The notes: generated from the letters alone by a model not told the origin. Positions 9,085 through 18,173 are shown, counted from the stretch's first letter. The stretch: DNA of 64,000 nucleotides from Arthrobacter sp. Edens01 (GCF_001307035.1 NZ_LKIU01000003.1:35890-99889); one strand, 5' to 3'. A program made the numbers and translations.

Positions 9085-9947
9085 TATGCCCTCCCTGCGG
9101 CGCGGCGGCCGCCAAGCTGTTCGCCCAGATAGCCCAGGGCGGCAACGGTCAGGACAATACAGGTGCCGGCGAAGATGCTTTCCTGCGGATAACCCGCCAG
9201 CAGGGACGCCTGGCCGGAAGACACCATCAGCCCCCAGTCAGCATCCGGAGGCTGGACGCCGAAGCCCAGGAAGGACAGGGCGGCCAGGTCAATCATGGCG
9301 TAGCCGAAGTTGATGCTGGCTCCAGTGAGGATCTGCTGCTTCACGTTGGGAAGCAGATGCCGGAACGTGATGACCAGCCCTGAGATGCCCTGCAGTTCCG
9401 CGGACTTCACATAGGCCAGGTTCCGTTCACGCAGCGCCACCGACCGGATGACCCGCGCCGTATACGGAGAGAACCCGATGGCCAGGGCGACAACCGCGGT
9501 CTCAACCCCGGCACCGAAGACAGCCACGGCCAGGACTGCCAGCAGCAGGTTCGGGAAAGAGAAGAGGAAATCCAGGAACCGGGTAATGGCACCATCCACC
9601 CGGCCGCCGAACCAGACAGCCACCAGGGCAAGGGTTCCGCCGATCAGCACTGTCAGGCCCGCGACGGCCAGGGCAGCAAGGATGGTTGAACGGGCGCCAA
9701 CTGCCAGCCGCGTGAACAGGTCCCGGCCCGCCTGGTCTGTGCCCAGCCAGTGCTCGGCGCTCGCCGGAAGATAGCGGTCAACAATATTCCCTTCGGTGGC
9801 GTCGAACGGAGTGATCATCGGACCGAGGACAGCGAGCAGGGCCACCAGGGCAAGCCAGCCCAGGCAGATCCGGGCAAGCGGTCCGCTGAAAGCGCCGCCG
9901 GAACGCCGCCGTCGGGCATTTCTGCGGTTCAGTGCCGGCGCGCTCAT
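9084..9947 (-). CDS. Oligopeptide-type ABC importer permease, DppC class
   Basis: The 287-residue inner-membrane subunit starts with a basic tail (NRRNARRRR) before the first membrane segment and has about six hydrophobic helices. The stretch L-G-T-D-Q-A-G-R-D-L-F-T-R is the DppC/OppC signature at the first extracytoplasmic loop. The EAA-type coupling loop reads A-E-L-Q-G-I-S-G with H-L-L-P-N downstream. It pairs with the DppB-type permease encoded directly upstream (4-bp overlap). Confidence 0.92.
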   Translation of the reverse strand: MSAPALNRRNARRRRSGGAFSGPLARICLGWLALVALLAVLGPMITPFDATEGNIVDRYLPASAEHWLGTDQAGRDLFTRLAVGARSTILAALAVAGLTVLIGGTLALVAVWFGGRVDGAITRFLDFLFSFPNLLLAVLAVAVFGAGVETAVVALAIGFSPYTARVIRSVALRERNLAYVKSAELQGISGLVITFRHLLPNVKQQILTGASINFGYAMIDLAALSFLGFGVQPPDADWGLMVSSGQASLLAGYPQESIFAGTCIVLTVAALGYLGEQLGGRRAAGRA

Positions 9948-10891
9948 GAGGCACCTCCCAGCCGGACACGCGGGTCAATCACTGCGTAGAGCAGGTCGAC
10001 CAGCAGGTTGATGAGGCCAAACGCCACCACCATGATCAGCGCAACGGCCTGCACCACGGCAAAGTCCTTCTGCTGGATGGAGGTCACCAGCAGGGCGCCG
10101 ATGCCGTCCAGCGTGAAGACCGATTCGACCACGAAGGCACCGGCAAGCAGTCCGGCGATGTGCACGCCGGACACGGTGGTTACCGGAAGCAGCGAGTTGC
10201 GGATGACATGCCGCGGAATCAATACCCGTTCGGGAACACCCCGAGACCGTGCGGTCATGGCATGCTCCGATTCGCGTTCCTCCCGCACCGCAGTGCGCGT
10301 GATGCGGGAGACGACGGCGATGGAAGGCAGCGCCAGGGCCAGGGCCGGAAGCGTGAGATGGGTGAGCCGTGAAGCTATCCCTTCCCCGCTGCCGGAACCG
10401 AAGACCGGGAACCAGCCCAGCTGCACGCTGAACAGGCTCATCAGCAGCAGCCCGGCGAAGAAGGTGGGGACGGCGAAGCCGAGGTTGGAGGCGAACAGGA
10501 TGATGTTGTCCAGCACGCCCGGACGCAGGCCGGCCAGCGTCCCCAGGCCGATGCCCAGGACGACGATCAGCACTGCGGCCAGACCGGTGAGCCAGAGCGT
10601 GGTGGGCAGCCGGCTGGCCAGCAGGTCGGCAACTTCCTGCCTGTTGGCCAGCGACTGTCCAAAGTCGCCCTGCAGCGCGTTGCCCACCCAGGACACGTAC
10701 CTGACCAGGAACGGATCGTCGAGGTTGTACTGCTCGCGGATCGATGCGAGCACTTCCGCACTGACGGTCCGTCCCTGCACCAGGAACTGCTCAGGGCTTC
10801 CTGGTGCAAGGTACAGGCCGCCAAAGACTGCGAAGCTCGAAGCCAGCAGGATGCCGGCCAGGGCAAGAAGCCGTTTGGCGATGTATTTCAT
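9944..10891 (-). CDS. Oligopeptide-type ABC importer permease, DppB class
   Basis: This 315-residue permease begins MKYIAKRLLALAGILLASSFAV, typical of DppB/OppB (quoted as two parts, MKYIAKRLLAL and AGILLASSFAV). It has L-A-P-G-S-P in the first loop, L-G-D-F-G-Q-S-like sequence (GDFGQSLANR), and the cytoplasmic coupling loop ARSRGVPE with H-V-I-R-N-S-L-L-P. Six membrane segments are predicted by eye. It lies 9 bp downstream of the binding-protein gene and overlaps the DppC-type gene. Confidence 0.92.
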   Translation of the reverse strand: MKYIAKRLLALAGILLASSFAVFGGLYLAPGSPEQFLVQGRTVSAEVLASIREQYNLDDPFLVRYVSWVGNALQGDFGQSLANRQEVADLLASRLPTTLWLTGLAAVLIVVLGIGLGTLAGLRPGVLDNIILFASNLGFAVPTFFAGLLLMSLFSVQLGWFPVFGSGSGEGIASRLTHLTLPALALALPSIAVVSRITRTAVREERESEHAMTARSRGVPERVLIPRHVIRNSLLPVTTVSGVHIAGLLAGAFVVESVFTLDGIGALLVTSIQQKDFAVVQAVALIMVVAFGLINLLVDLLYAVIDPRVRLGGAS

Positions 10892-10900
10892 GGTGCCTGG

Positions 10901-12550
10901 TTATCCCGCCGCGCCGAGGTCCGCAGCCCATGGGTAGTAGAGGTACGCGAACGACGCCGGAACGCCGGTGACGCGGTCACTCATGAACAGGCGCACGGCC
11001 GGGTCCACCACGGGCAGCCAGGGCATGTCGGCCATTGCCAGTGCTTCGATTTCGGTGGTCAGTTCCGCGCGTTCGGTTTCGTCCGAGGCCGCTTCTGCCT
11101 TGGCCAGCAGTTCTTCGATTTCAGGGTTGGAGTATCCGGAGAAGTTCTGCGAACCGCCTTCCTGGACGATGGTGCGCAGGAAGACCAGCGGGTCCGGAAC
11201 ATCCATGTAGTTGGTGGTTACGAATGCGCCGTGTCCGGCTCGGGCTTCAGGGTCGGAGAAGAAGGCGCCGAACTGCGCGCTCGGGACGCCCTGGGGCTGC
11301 ACATCGAGGCCGATCTCCTTGCCGGCACGGGTGAACTCGGAAATCATGTCCGCGTAGTAGGACCGTTCGGTCGGGTAGACGATCGTGATGGTCTCGGACA
11401 GATCAGCGGTGGCGTCTGCCAGGATTTCCTTGGCCTTTTCGATATCTGCCTCAGCGCCGGGCAGTTCGGCGCGCGCCGAGGAGAAGACGTCGTCCGCGAA
11501 GGACCAGCCGCCGTCGGGAATGAGGGAGACCGCGGGGCGGGCAGTGTTCTCGAAGACCGTTCCGGAAAGAGCCTGCTGGTCCGTGGCGGTCCACAGGGCC
11601 CTGCGCACGGCGGGATCGCCCAGGGGACCGTCGCCGGTGGCGATGATGGCGAGCATCTGCATGGACTTGCCCAGGATCAGCTCACCGTTGCCGGCAGCCT
11701 CCAGCTGGGAGACAGCGCTCAGCGGCACGTCGTAGGAACCGTCAATGGCACCGGAAACCAGCGCGTTGGTGATGGCGGCCGGATCCACGATGAACTGGAT
11801 TTCAAGGCTGTTGACCTTCGGGGTGCGGTCCGTGTTCCAGTAAGCCTCGTTCTTGGCGAGCGTGATGCTCTGGCCGCTCTGCCATTCATCCACCGAGAAC
11901 GGGCCGGTGCACATGACGCCGCCCTGCGGGGTTCCGTAGGCTTCGCCGGTGGCCTTGCGGTGTTCTTCACTGACCACAACGCCCATGGGCGTGGCCATGT
12001 AGGAGTTGAAGGTCCAGTCCGGGGCCTTGAGAGTGACGGTCACCTCGGTGTCCGAGGTTGCCTCAATCGATTCAACGTTGCCGCTGACGGCGTCGGAGGC
12101 CCAGTAACTGCCTTCTGCAGGGTCCAGGTGCCGGTTCAGGCTGTAGGCGACGTCCTGGGCGGTCATCGGGGAACCGTCCCAGAAAGTGACGCCCTGGCGA
12201 AGCTGATAGACGTACGTCTGGCCGTCCTGTGTGTCGAAGGACTCGGCGAGGTTGGGTGTGACGGAGAAGTCCGGCTCGATCATCATCAGGCCTTCGCAGA
12301 TGTTCGCCACGACCGTGTTTTCCGGATAGTTGAACGCCAGGATCGGATCAAGCGAAGCGGGCTCTCCGAAAGGAAGGTTCCAGGTTGCCGATTCAAGCTC
12401 CCCGGATGCAGCTTCCGTAGTGACGGCGAGTTCTGCCAGACGGTCCTTGCCGTCAGCGGCGGCATCCCCGTTGCCGGAGCCGCTGCTGCAGGACGCGACT
12501 GCCAGTGTCATGGACAGTGCCAATGACGTAGTGACTAGAGCCTTTTTCAT
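10901..12550 (-). CDS. ABC importer substrate-binding lipoprotein (SBP_bac_5 family)
   Basis: This 549-residue lipoprotein of the DppA/OppA family starts MKKALVTTSLALSMTLAVASC, a signal peptide with lipobox V-A-S-C (Cys21), followed by a Ser/Gly-rich linker. The body has the family's early F-G-E-P-A-S-L-D-P-I and L-A-E-S-F-D-T segments, and V-T-F-W-D-G-S-P-M-T-A-Q-D-V-A-Y-S-L. It captures the ligand outside the membrane for the permeases downstream. ATG at 12550 follows GAAGGG by five bases; a GTG two codons upstream (12556) is less likely. It is the first gene of the six-gene operon and faces the LacI-type regulator across an intergenic palindrome. Confidence 0.92.
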   Translation of the reverse strand: MKKALVTTSLALSMTLAVASCSSGSGNGDAAADGKDRLAELAVTTEAASGELESATWNLPFGEPASLDPILAFNYPENTVVANICEGLMMIEPDFSVTPNLAESFDTQDGQTYVYQLRQGVTFWDGSPMTAQDVAYSLNRHLDPAEGSYWASDAVSGNVESIEATSDTEVTVTLKAPDWTFNSYMATPMGVVVSEEHRKATGEAYGTPQGGVMCTGPFSVDEWQSGQSITLAKNEAYWNTDRTPKVNSLEIQFIVDPAAITNALVSGAIDGSYDVPLSAVSQLEAAGNGELILGKSMQMLAIIATGDGPLGDPAVRRALWTATDQQALSGTVFENTARPAVSLIPDGGWSFADDVFSSARAELPGAEADIEKAKEILADATADLSETITIVYPTERSYYADMISEFTRAGKEIGLDVQPQGVPSAQFGAFFSDPEARAGHGAFVTTNYMDVPDPLVFLRTIVQEGGSQNFSGYSNPEIEELLAKAEAASDETERAELTTEIEALAMADMPWLPVVDPAVRLFMSDRVTGVPASFAYLYYPWAADLGAAG

Positions 12551-12616
12551 ATCCACCCTTCCTAAATCTCGGACCAGCCGGACGGTTTGATGCCCGCTAC
12601 TCTCAGAATTTAGGTG

Positions 12617-12632
12617 TATAAAACGTTTTATA
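12617..12632. promoter_or_regulatory. Perfect 16-bp palindrome, probable LacI-family operator
   Basis: TATAAAACGTTTTATA is a perfect palindrome with a central CpG, as in many LacI/GalR operators. It lies in the 134-bp divergent region, 67 bp before the importer operon start and 59 bp before the lacI-type start. It could therefore control both directions. No second copy is seen in the intergenic region. Confidence 0.7.
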
Positions 12633-12690
12633 TGTCGTAGCGTCAGTTCCGTTGCCTAACCGTTACCAAGCGCCGTGAAATGGAGAAACA

Positions 12691-13713
12691 TTGTCGTCAA
12701 GAACCACCATCCGGGACGTCGCACGCACCGCCGGGGTATCCATCACCGCTGTCTCGCATGCGCTTAACGGCAAAGGCACGCTCTCCGCGGCAACCAGGGA
12801 ACGGATCCGCGAGACCGCGGAAAGGCTCGGCTATCAGCCCGATCCGCTCGCCCGGGGAATGCGCAGCAGCCCGCTCGGAGTGGTGGGACTGATGCTGCGC
12901 CCGCTGGATACGCTGGGGACTTACCGGCCCACCGGCGTCGACTACTTCACCCGGCTCATCGGTGCGGTCGCAGTTGAATGCCTGGAGCGGAACCTCAGCC
13001 TCATGCTGCTGCGTGACCTCTCAAAGCTTCCCCGGCAGCCGCTGGCGCTGACGCTGGACGGCTACATCATCGCCGATCCGCTGGAATCGGACCCCGTCAT
13101 AGACCTGCTTCAGGAAGCGTCCCTGCCGTTTATTACGGTGGGCCGCGTACCGGACCGCCCGGGGTTCACTGACTGGATAGGTTCGATGGATGAAGATGAG
13201 ACAGAGCTGATTCTCCGCACGCTGCAGGAACGGGGGGCACGGCGCATAGCCCTTGTCACCGGGTGCGACCACAACTCCTGGAACCTGGACTCGGCGTCGG
13301 CGTACCGGACCTGGGCCGAACGCCACGGAATGCCGGCACGGGTGGTGGCCCGTCCGGAAGCGGACGGCACCGGGGGCGGAAGGGATGCCGTCGCTGAACT
13401 GCTGAAAGACGGTGACCTGCCGGATGCGATCTACTGCCTCACCGGCCGGCACGCCCGCGGCATACTCGATGAACTCACGGCCCGCGGCATTGCCGTTCCG
13501 GAGCAGGTGCAGCTGGTTGCCGGCGCGGACTCGGAGCAGTCCCGGTCAGCCTCACCGGCCATCACAGCGATTGACCTGGACCCGGAACTCATTGCCGCGC
13601 AGGCGGTGGAACAGCTGACGTCCCGGGTGATGGCCGGGCTGCCTGCCGAACCGACGCCGTTGTCGACCCACCTCATCCTGCGCGCTACGACGCTTGAGGG
13701 TGGCCATGCCTGA
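12691..13713 (+). CDS. LacI-family transcriptional regulator
   Basis: The 340-residue protein has a LacI-type helix-turn-helix at residues 4-26 (TTIRDVARTAGVSITAVSHA) and hinge residues that include L-G-Y-Q-P-D-P-L-A-R-G-M. A periplasmic-binding-protein-like effector domain runs to the end. The start is TTG at 12691 with GGAG five bases upstream. It is divergent from the importer/C45 operon, and the palindrome between them is the likely operator. LacI-family regulators usually sense sugars or nucleosides, so regulating an oligopeptide-type importer is less usual. The effector is unknown. Confidence 0.92.
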   Translation: MSSRTTIRDVARTAGVSITAVSHALNGKGTLSAATRERIRETAERLGYQPDPLARGMRSSPLGVVGLMLRPLDTLGTYRPTGVDYFTRLIGAVAVECLERNLSLMLLRDLSKLPRQPLALTLDGYIIADPLESDPVIDLLQEASLPFITVGRVPDRPGFTDWIGSMDEDETELILRTLQERGARRIALVTGCDHNSWNLDSASAYRTWAERHGMPARVVARPEADGTGGGRDAVAELLKDGDLPDAIYCLTGRHARGILDELTARGIAVPEQVQLVAGADSEQSRSASPAITAIDLDPELIAAQAVEQLTSRVMAGLPAEPTPLSTHLILRATTLEGGHA

Positions 13714-14188
13714 CGCGGCGCTGCGTTCCCTAAAGGTCGCCGGTCCAGCTGTCGCCCGCCTGTTCAGGGCCCGACTTTGCCTTTGCGCCGTCCAGGTCCT
13801 CATGCTGACGTCGTGGGGCCTTTTGCTGCCGCTGCTGCTCGTGCTGCCCTTTGGGGGCATGCTGCCCCCGCGCGCAGGAGACGCAGTGGTCTACCTGATG
13901 GCAGGCTGCCTGCTGGGGGGATTCCTCCTGTGTATCCCCGAGGCATACTTCCGCCGGCGCCGGGAGTCAGCCCAGCAGGACGCATTCGGAGACGTGCAGT
14001 CCGCGCTCGGCCGTCTGCGGGCCGGATGGAACCTGGAGTGGGAGAGTCCCTACGCGGGTGCCGGACCTGAACGCCTGATCTCCTTCGGCAGCTGGAATGA
14101 GCGATTCGAGTGGCGCGTGTCGTATCGGCGCGGAGCCTTGCTCCTCACGGAAATCCCAGCTGGGGAACATGAGGTGGACGAGGAATAG
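13706..14188 (+). CDS. Hypothetical membrane protein with two membrane segments
   Basis: The 160-residue protein has two strongly hydrophobic segments (about residues 28-52 and 62-85). They are followed by a basic stretch (YFRRRRES) and a soluble tail containing S-F-G-S-W-N-E-R-F-E-W-R-V-S-Y. ATG at 13706 follows GAGGG. The gene overlaps the end of the LacI-type regulator by 8 bp, so the two are probably co-transcribed. No domain is recognised. A TTG four codons upstream (13694) is an alternative start. Confidence 0.7.
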   Translation: MPDAALRSLKVAGPAVARLFRARLCLCAVQVLMLTSWGLLLPLLLVLPFGGMLPPRAGDAVVYLMAGCLLGGFLLCIPEAYFRRRRESAQQDAFGDVQSALGRLRAGWNLEWESPYAGAGPERLISFGSWNERFEWRVSYRRGALLLTEIPAGEHEVDEE

Positions 14189-14196
14189 CGCCTCAC

Positions 14197-14221
14197 CGGT
14201 CCCGGCCGGGGGCCGGGACCG
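14197..14221 (+). terminator. Strong GC-rich hairpin after the 14188 gene
   Basis: An 11-bp perfect stem (14197-14207 with 14211-14221) closes a GGG loop nine bases after the stop codon. No T run follows, so it is either an L-shaped intrinsic terminator or an mRNA-stabilising hairpin. Confidence 0.6.
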
Positions 14222-14239
14222 CCTTCGAGTGCCCTAGGC

Positions 14240-14278
14240 CATGGTGTCCGTGCCCGCTATCCGGACACGGACGCCATG
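14240..14278 (-). terminator. Hairpin downstream of putP
   Basis: Arms CATGGTGTCCGTG (14240-14252) and CACGGACGCCATG (14266-14278) pair over 13 positions with one G-T wobble. The hairpin lies just beyond the putP stop codon on the minus strand. There is no T run; a role in ending putP transcription is inferred from position. Confidence 0.5.
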
Positions 14279-14284
14279 ACCGGA

Positions 14285-15787
14285 TCAGCGCGCGGGAACC
14301 GCTTCGGGTTCCTCCGCGCCGCGGCGGGCAATTTCCCGCGCTTCATCGAAGTCGCTGTCCAGCCCGGCAGGAGCGCGGGTGAGCAGGCTGACGACGACGG
14401 CGAGGATCAGGTTCACGGCGAAGCCGGGGATGATCTCGTACAGGGTGGAAGAGAGCTCGGAGCTGCCCCACACGAAGGCGGTGACTGCTCCGGCGGCCAT
14501 GCCGGCCAGTGCGCCCGCGGTGGTTAGGCGGCGCCAGAACAGGCACAGCAGGATGGTGGGACCGAAGGCCGCTCCGAAACCGGCCCAGGCGAACCCGACC
14601 AGGTCAAGGATGGAGTTGCTGCGGTCCAGCGCCAGGAAGATGGACACCACGGAAACAACCAGCACCGCCCCGCGGCCGAGCATCACCAGCACGCGCTGGG
14701 AGGCATCTTTCTTGACCACGATCTTGTACAGGTCTTCCACCAGGGCGGAGGAGGTCACGATCAGCTGGGAGGAGATGGTGCTCATAATGGCGGCCAGCAC
14801 TGCCGCGAGGACAAACCCGGCAACGATGGGATGGAAGAGCGCCTGGGCCATGCTGAGGAAGACTGCTTCGGGATCGCTGAGGGTCAGGTTGTTCTGCTGG
14901 AAGTAAGCGGCGCCTACCAGGGCGGTGAAGACCGCGCCGATCACGCTCAGCAGCATCCAGCCCACGCCGATGCGGCGGCCGGCTACGGCGTCGGACGGGG
15001 AGCGGAGGGCCATAAAGCGGACGATGATGTGCGGCTGCCCGAAGTAGCCCAGGCCCCAGGCAAGGGCCGAGATTACGGCCAGCGCCGTCGTGCCCGCCAC
15101 CGGGTTGAGCATGGCAGGATCGATTTCGCGCAGCGACTCGGCCATGCCGGACGGGCCGCCCACCAGGAAGATTCCCACTACCGGGACGGCGATGAGGGCG
15201 AGGAGCATCATCAGGCCTTGCACCACATCGGTGTAGCTGGCGCCGAGGAAACCGCCGAAGAGGGTGTAGGCGATGGTCACGCCGCCCACGATCAGCATGC
15301 CGGTGGTGTAACTGGAGCCGAAGGAGCTCTCGAAGAAGACGCCGCCGGCCACCATGCCGGAGGACACGTAGAAGGTGAAGAAGACCAGGATGATGATGCC
15401 GGAAACTACGCGCAGCACCCGCGTGCGGTCCTTGAGGCGGTTCTCAAAGAAGCTCGGCACCGTAATCGAGTTGTTGGCAACAAGCGTGTAGGAACGCAGC
15501 CGGGGCGCCACGAACTTCCAGTTCAGCCATGCACCGACCGTGAGGCCAACGGCGATCCACGCTTCGGTGAGCCCGGAGAGGTAGATTGCGCCCGGCAGGC
15601 CCATGAGCAGCCAGCCGGACATGTCCGAGGCGCCTGCGCTGAGCGCTGCGACACCTGGCTTGAGCCCCCGCCCAGCCAGCATGTAGTCATCCAGGTTGGA
15701 GGTGCGGCGGTAAGCCCACCATCCGATTCCCAGCATGGCGATCATGTAAATGATCAGGGCAATCAACTTGTACGTTTCGTCAGTCAT
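14285..15787 (-). CDS. putP: Sodium/proline symporter
   Basis: This 500-residue SSS-family transporter has about 12-13 membrane segments. The N-terminal stretch includes D-D-Y-M-L-A-G-R-G-L and A-L-S-A-G-A-S-D-M-S-G-W-L-L-M-G-L-P-G, the PutP signature for sodium and proline binding. Length matches E. coli PutP (502). The cytoplasmic tail contains D-S-D-F-D-E-A. It imports proline for nutrition or osmotic protection. No proline-oxidation gene is adjacent. A hairpin and a triple GTCAGT repeat lie in its upstream region. Confidence 0.93.
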   Translation of the reverse strand: MTDETYKLIALIIYMIAMLGIGWWAYRRTSNLDDYMLAGRGLKPGVAALSAGASDMSGWLLMGLPGAIYLSGLTEAWIAVGLTVGAWLNWKFVAPRLRSYTLVANNSITVPSFFENRLKDRTRVLRVVSGIIILVFFTFYVSSGMVAGGVFFESSFGSSYTTGMLIVGGVTIAYTLFGGFLGASYTDVVQGLMMLLALIAVPVVGIFLVGGPSGMAESLREIDPAMLNPVAGTTALAVISALAWGLGYFGQPHIIVRFMALRSPSDAVAGRRIGVGWMLLSVIGAVFTALVGAAYFQQNNLTLSDPEAVFLSMAQALFHPIVAGFVLAAVLAAIMSTISSQLIVTSSALVEDLYKIVVKKDASQRVLVMLGRGAVLVVSVVSIFLALDRSNSILDLVGFAWAGFGAAFGPTILLCLFWRRLTTAGALAGMAAGAVTAFVWGSSELSSTLYEIIPGFAVNLILAVVVSLLTRAPAGLDSDFDEAREIARRGAEEPEAVPAR

Positions 15788-15819
15788 GTAGCCGTTCCGG
15801 TCAGTTCCGTATCACGTCG

Positions 15820-15871
15820 GTCAGTGTCAGTGTCAGTGGGCCGCGGCACTGCGCACTTTGCACAGTGCCGC
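15820..15871. promoter_or_regulatory. putP upstream region: GTCAGT triplet repeat and inverted repeat
   Basis: Three tandem GTCAGT units (15820-15837) are followed by a perfect 9-bp inverted repeat, GCGGCACTG (15843-15851) and CAGTGCCGC (15863-15871). The region lies between the end of the DUF4232 gene and the putP start, both on the minus strand. The hairpin may terminate the lipoprotein gene or form a putP operator. I cannot choose between these. Confidence 0.4.
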
Positions 15872-15959
15872 AGGCCACAAATGCCCACCAGTATGCCAAC
15901 CGGGGAACGGTACGGCTAATTTGCCATCTGCCCGAATCAATGGCGCAGGACCCCCTGTG

Positions 15960-16595
15960 CTACCGCGGACCGGTCAGCGGACCGACCTCCAGCAGCTCAA
16001 TCTCGTCGTTGCTGCAGCCGTACCCGGCGCGGGCAATGTCGAGGAAGGCAGTATCTTCCGGCGGGAAGACCCGGAGCCCGGAAACCGGCACCTTCGAGCA
16101 CTCCTCGCCGTAATTCTCCGGACGGGTTTCACGCAGGGAAGCAACCGCAGACTGCCCCGGCTGAAGCGTCACGGATACAGCGTCAGCCCCGCCGGCACGG
16201 GTCGCCGGTGCACCGACCTGGGTTGCGGCTACCGAGAGGTAGGAGACGCCGGGGAAACCGAACGTCGAACACGGCTCTGACGAGGTGTTACTCAGCACCA
16301 GGTCACGGTAAACGCTGCCTGCGGCCCCGCCTCCCGGGGTGTCTTCCACGGCAGCGGAGAGCATAGCCGCGGTACACGGAACGACGCCGGCTTCCGGCGC
16401 AGGTGCCGATGTCTGGGGTGCCGCGGAGGTGCCGGGCGCGGCACTCGGAGCGGGGCTCGCCGTCGTGCTCCCTGACGGGGTGGGCGAGGGGGGCTCGTCA
16501 GTGTTGTTGCTGCCCCCGCAGCCGGCCAGGACCAGGGCTGCACCAAGCAGTCCGGCGGAAAGGAAGAGCGGGGTTCTGGCAGCCATGGTTCTCAT
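15960..16595 (-). CDS. DUF4232-family lipoprotein
   Basis: The protein is 211 residues. A signal peptide ends in the lipobox L-A-G-C (Cys26), followed by a Ser/Thr/Pro/Ala-rich linker of about 40 residues for spanning the cell wall. The C-terminal domain has L-V-L-S-N-T-S-S-E-P-C-S-T-F-G-F-P-G-V-S-Y-L, characteristic of DUF4232, and four cysteines able to form two disulfides. The start at 16595 is supported by AAGGTG upstream; a longer in-frame start (16649) would spoil the signal peptide. The role of the family is unknown; it is anchored outside the membrane. Confidence 0.85.
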   Translation of the reverse strand: MRTMAARTPLFLSAGLLGAALVLAGCGGSNNTDEPPSPTPSGSTTASPAPSAAPGTSAAPQTSAPAPEAGVVPCTAAMLSAAVEDTPGGGAAGSVYRDLVLSNTSSEPCSTFGFPGVSYLSVAATQVGAPATRAGGADAVSVTLQPGQSAVASLRETRPENYGEECSKVPVSGLRVFPPEDTAFLDIARAGYGCSNDEIELLEVGPLTGPR

Positions 16596-16686
16596 TCGTT
16601 CACCTTGAACCCGCGCCGCCACTCGGTCAAACCGCACCGCGGGCCGCACAAAAACCTCATCGAATTGTTACGGAAGGGACGAATGT

Positions 16687-17142
16687 CTATTCGTGGTGGT
16701 AGGGACGCCCGGCGGCGATCTCCTGTGCCCGGTAAACCTGCTCTGCCAGGATGAGCCGCACCAGCTGGTGCGGGAACACAAGCGGGGACAGCGACCAGAC
16801 GAAATCCGCCCGGTCATGCACGCTCTGGTCCACGCCGTAGGCCCCGCCAATAATGAGGGTGACGTTGCGGGAATTGTCCAGGGGCTTTTGCAGGGTCTTC
16901 GCAAGCTGCGGGGAAGTGATGGCCTTGCCCCGCTCATCCAGGAGGATCACATAGTCACTGCCGGTTTTGGCGAGCAGGCGCTCTGACTCTTCCTTACGGG
17001 CGGCATCGTTTTCCCTGGCGGAATGCGGGATTGACACCCAGGAGAGGTCGAAGGGTTTCTTCAGCCTCTTTTCGTAGCGGTGAATCCCGTCAACCACCCA
17101 GTCCTCATGCTTGCGGCCGACCATCAGAACACGTAATGCCAT
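16687..17142 (-). CDS. rlmH: 23S rRNA (pseudouridine-1915-N3) methyltransferase RlmH
   Basis: This 151-residue SPOUT methyltransferase methylates pseudouridine 1915 in helix 69 of 23S rRNA on assembled ribosomes, using S-adenosylmethionine. Family features seen are Y-V-I-L-L-D-E-R-G-K, L-I-I-G-G-A-Y-G-V-D (the SAM-binding trefoil knot region), and the conserved end Q-E-I-A-A-G-R-P-Y-H-H-E. Length fits (155-160 in most bacteria). ATG at 17142 is used; a TTG four codons upstream is possible. Confidence 0.95.
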   Translation of the reverse strand: MALRVLMVGRKHEDWVVDGIHRYEKRLKKPFDLSWVSIPHSARENDAARKEESERLLAKTGSDYVILLDERGKAITSPQLAKTLQKPLDNSRNVTLIIGGAYGVDQSVHDRADFVWSLSPLVFPHQLVRLILAEQVYRAQEIAAGRPYHHE

Positions 17143-17260
17143 GCCCTTATTCAATACCGGGTATGTCCGGGACCAAAACCGCCGCCGGTCCTGCCGTTCG
17201 GTGGGCGCGTGCGTCTAGACTCCCGGGCAGTAAGGGCGGCACACGAACGGAGCACTCAGC

Positions 17261-18142
17261 ATGAGCCAAACACGGGCAATCATCCTTGGCGGCGGCGGGG
17301 TGGCAGGGATCGCATGGGAGATGGGCGTGCTCGCTGCCCTTCTGGAAGAAGGGATCAATCTCAACGCTGCGGACCTGGTGGTGGGCACATCCGCCGGTTC
17401 CATGGTGGGAGCGGCGCTGCGTTCCGGCCTGCTTCCGCAGGTCCTGGCGGCACAGCTCGACGACGCCGGGCAGGCACCCGCCGTGCAGGGCACCGAAGCG
17501 CCGTACCAGGATCCCAGCGGCTTCAGCAGTGAGGCCTTCATTGAGCTCACTGCGACGGCGGGACGCGGGGACGGCGACGAGATGGCGGCACGGGCACGGG
17601 TGGGGCAGCTGGCACGGACCACACCGGCAGTGATGACCGAGGGGGAGTGGGTCGCCAGCATCCGGTCACTGCTGCCGCAGCGCGAGTGGCCGGACCGGCC
17701 GTTTGGCATTGCCGTGGTGGATGCGGAGGACGGGTCGTTCACTGTCCTGGATGCCACGTCCGACGTCGAGCTCGCCCGTGCGGTCGCCGCCAGCTGCGCG
17801 GTTCCCACGGTATGGCCGCCGGTCACGATACTGGGCCGTCCTTATATGGACGGCGGGATGCGTTCGGCAACAAATGCCGACGTCGCTGAAGGTTACGGAA
17901 AGGTGCTGGTGCTGGCCTGCGGTCCGGAGGCCCCGGCGAGCCCGTTCGGTCCCAGTCTGCCGCAGGCGCTCGCCAAGCTGCAGCAGCACAGCCAGACCTT
18001 CCTGGTGGAAGCCGATGAAGCTTCCCTGCGGGATTTTGGCGCGAATCCGCTGCTGCGTTCCACCCGGATACCGGCTTCGGCGGCCGGCCGGCGCCAGGGC
18101 AAGGAAGCGGCTGCCGCGCTGCGGGACTTCTGGCTCGCCTGA
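17261..18142 (+). CDS. Patatin-like phospholipase/acyl hydrolase
   Basis: The 293-residue protein has the patatin layout: oxyanion-hole glycines G-G-G-G-V-A-G (residues 10-16), nucleophile elbow G-T-S-A-G (Ser44) and the dyad aspartate in Y-M-D-G-G-M-R-S. Patatins hydrolyse acyl esters of lipids with a Ser-Asp dyad. It is close to the RssA/NTE-type bacterial branch and has no signal peptide or membrane segment, so it is probably cytoplasmic. CGGAG precedes the ATG. The substrate is unknown. Confidence 0.9.
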   Translation: MSQTRAIILGGGGVAGIAWEMGVLAALLEEGINLNAADLVVGTSAGSMVGAALRSGLLPQVLAAQLDDAGQAPAVQGTEAPYQDPSGFSSEAFIELTATAGRGDGDEMAARARVGQLARTTPAVMTEGEWVASIRSLLPQREWPDRPFGIAVVDAEDGSFTVLDATSDVELARAVAASCAVPTVWPPVTILGRPYMDGGMRSATNADVAEGYGKVLVLACGPEAPASPFGPSLPQALAKLQQHSQTFLVEADEASLRDFGANPLLRSTRIPASAAGRRQGKEAAAALRDFWLA

Positions 18143-18173
18143 CCTGCTGACGGTGGGTGCTTACCGCGGGTGT

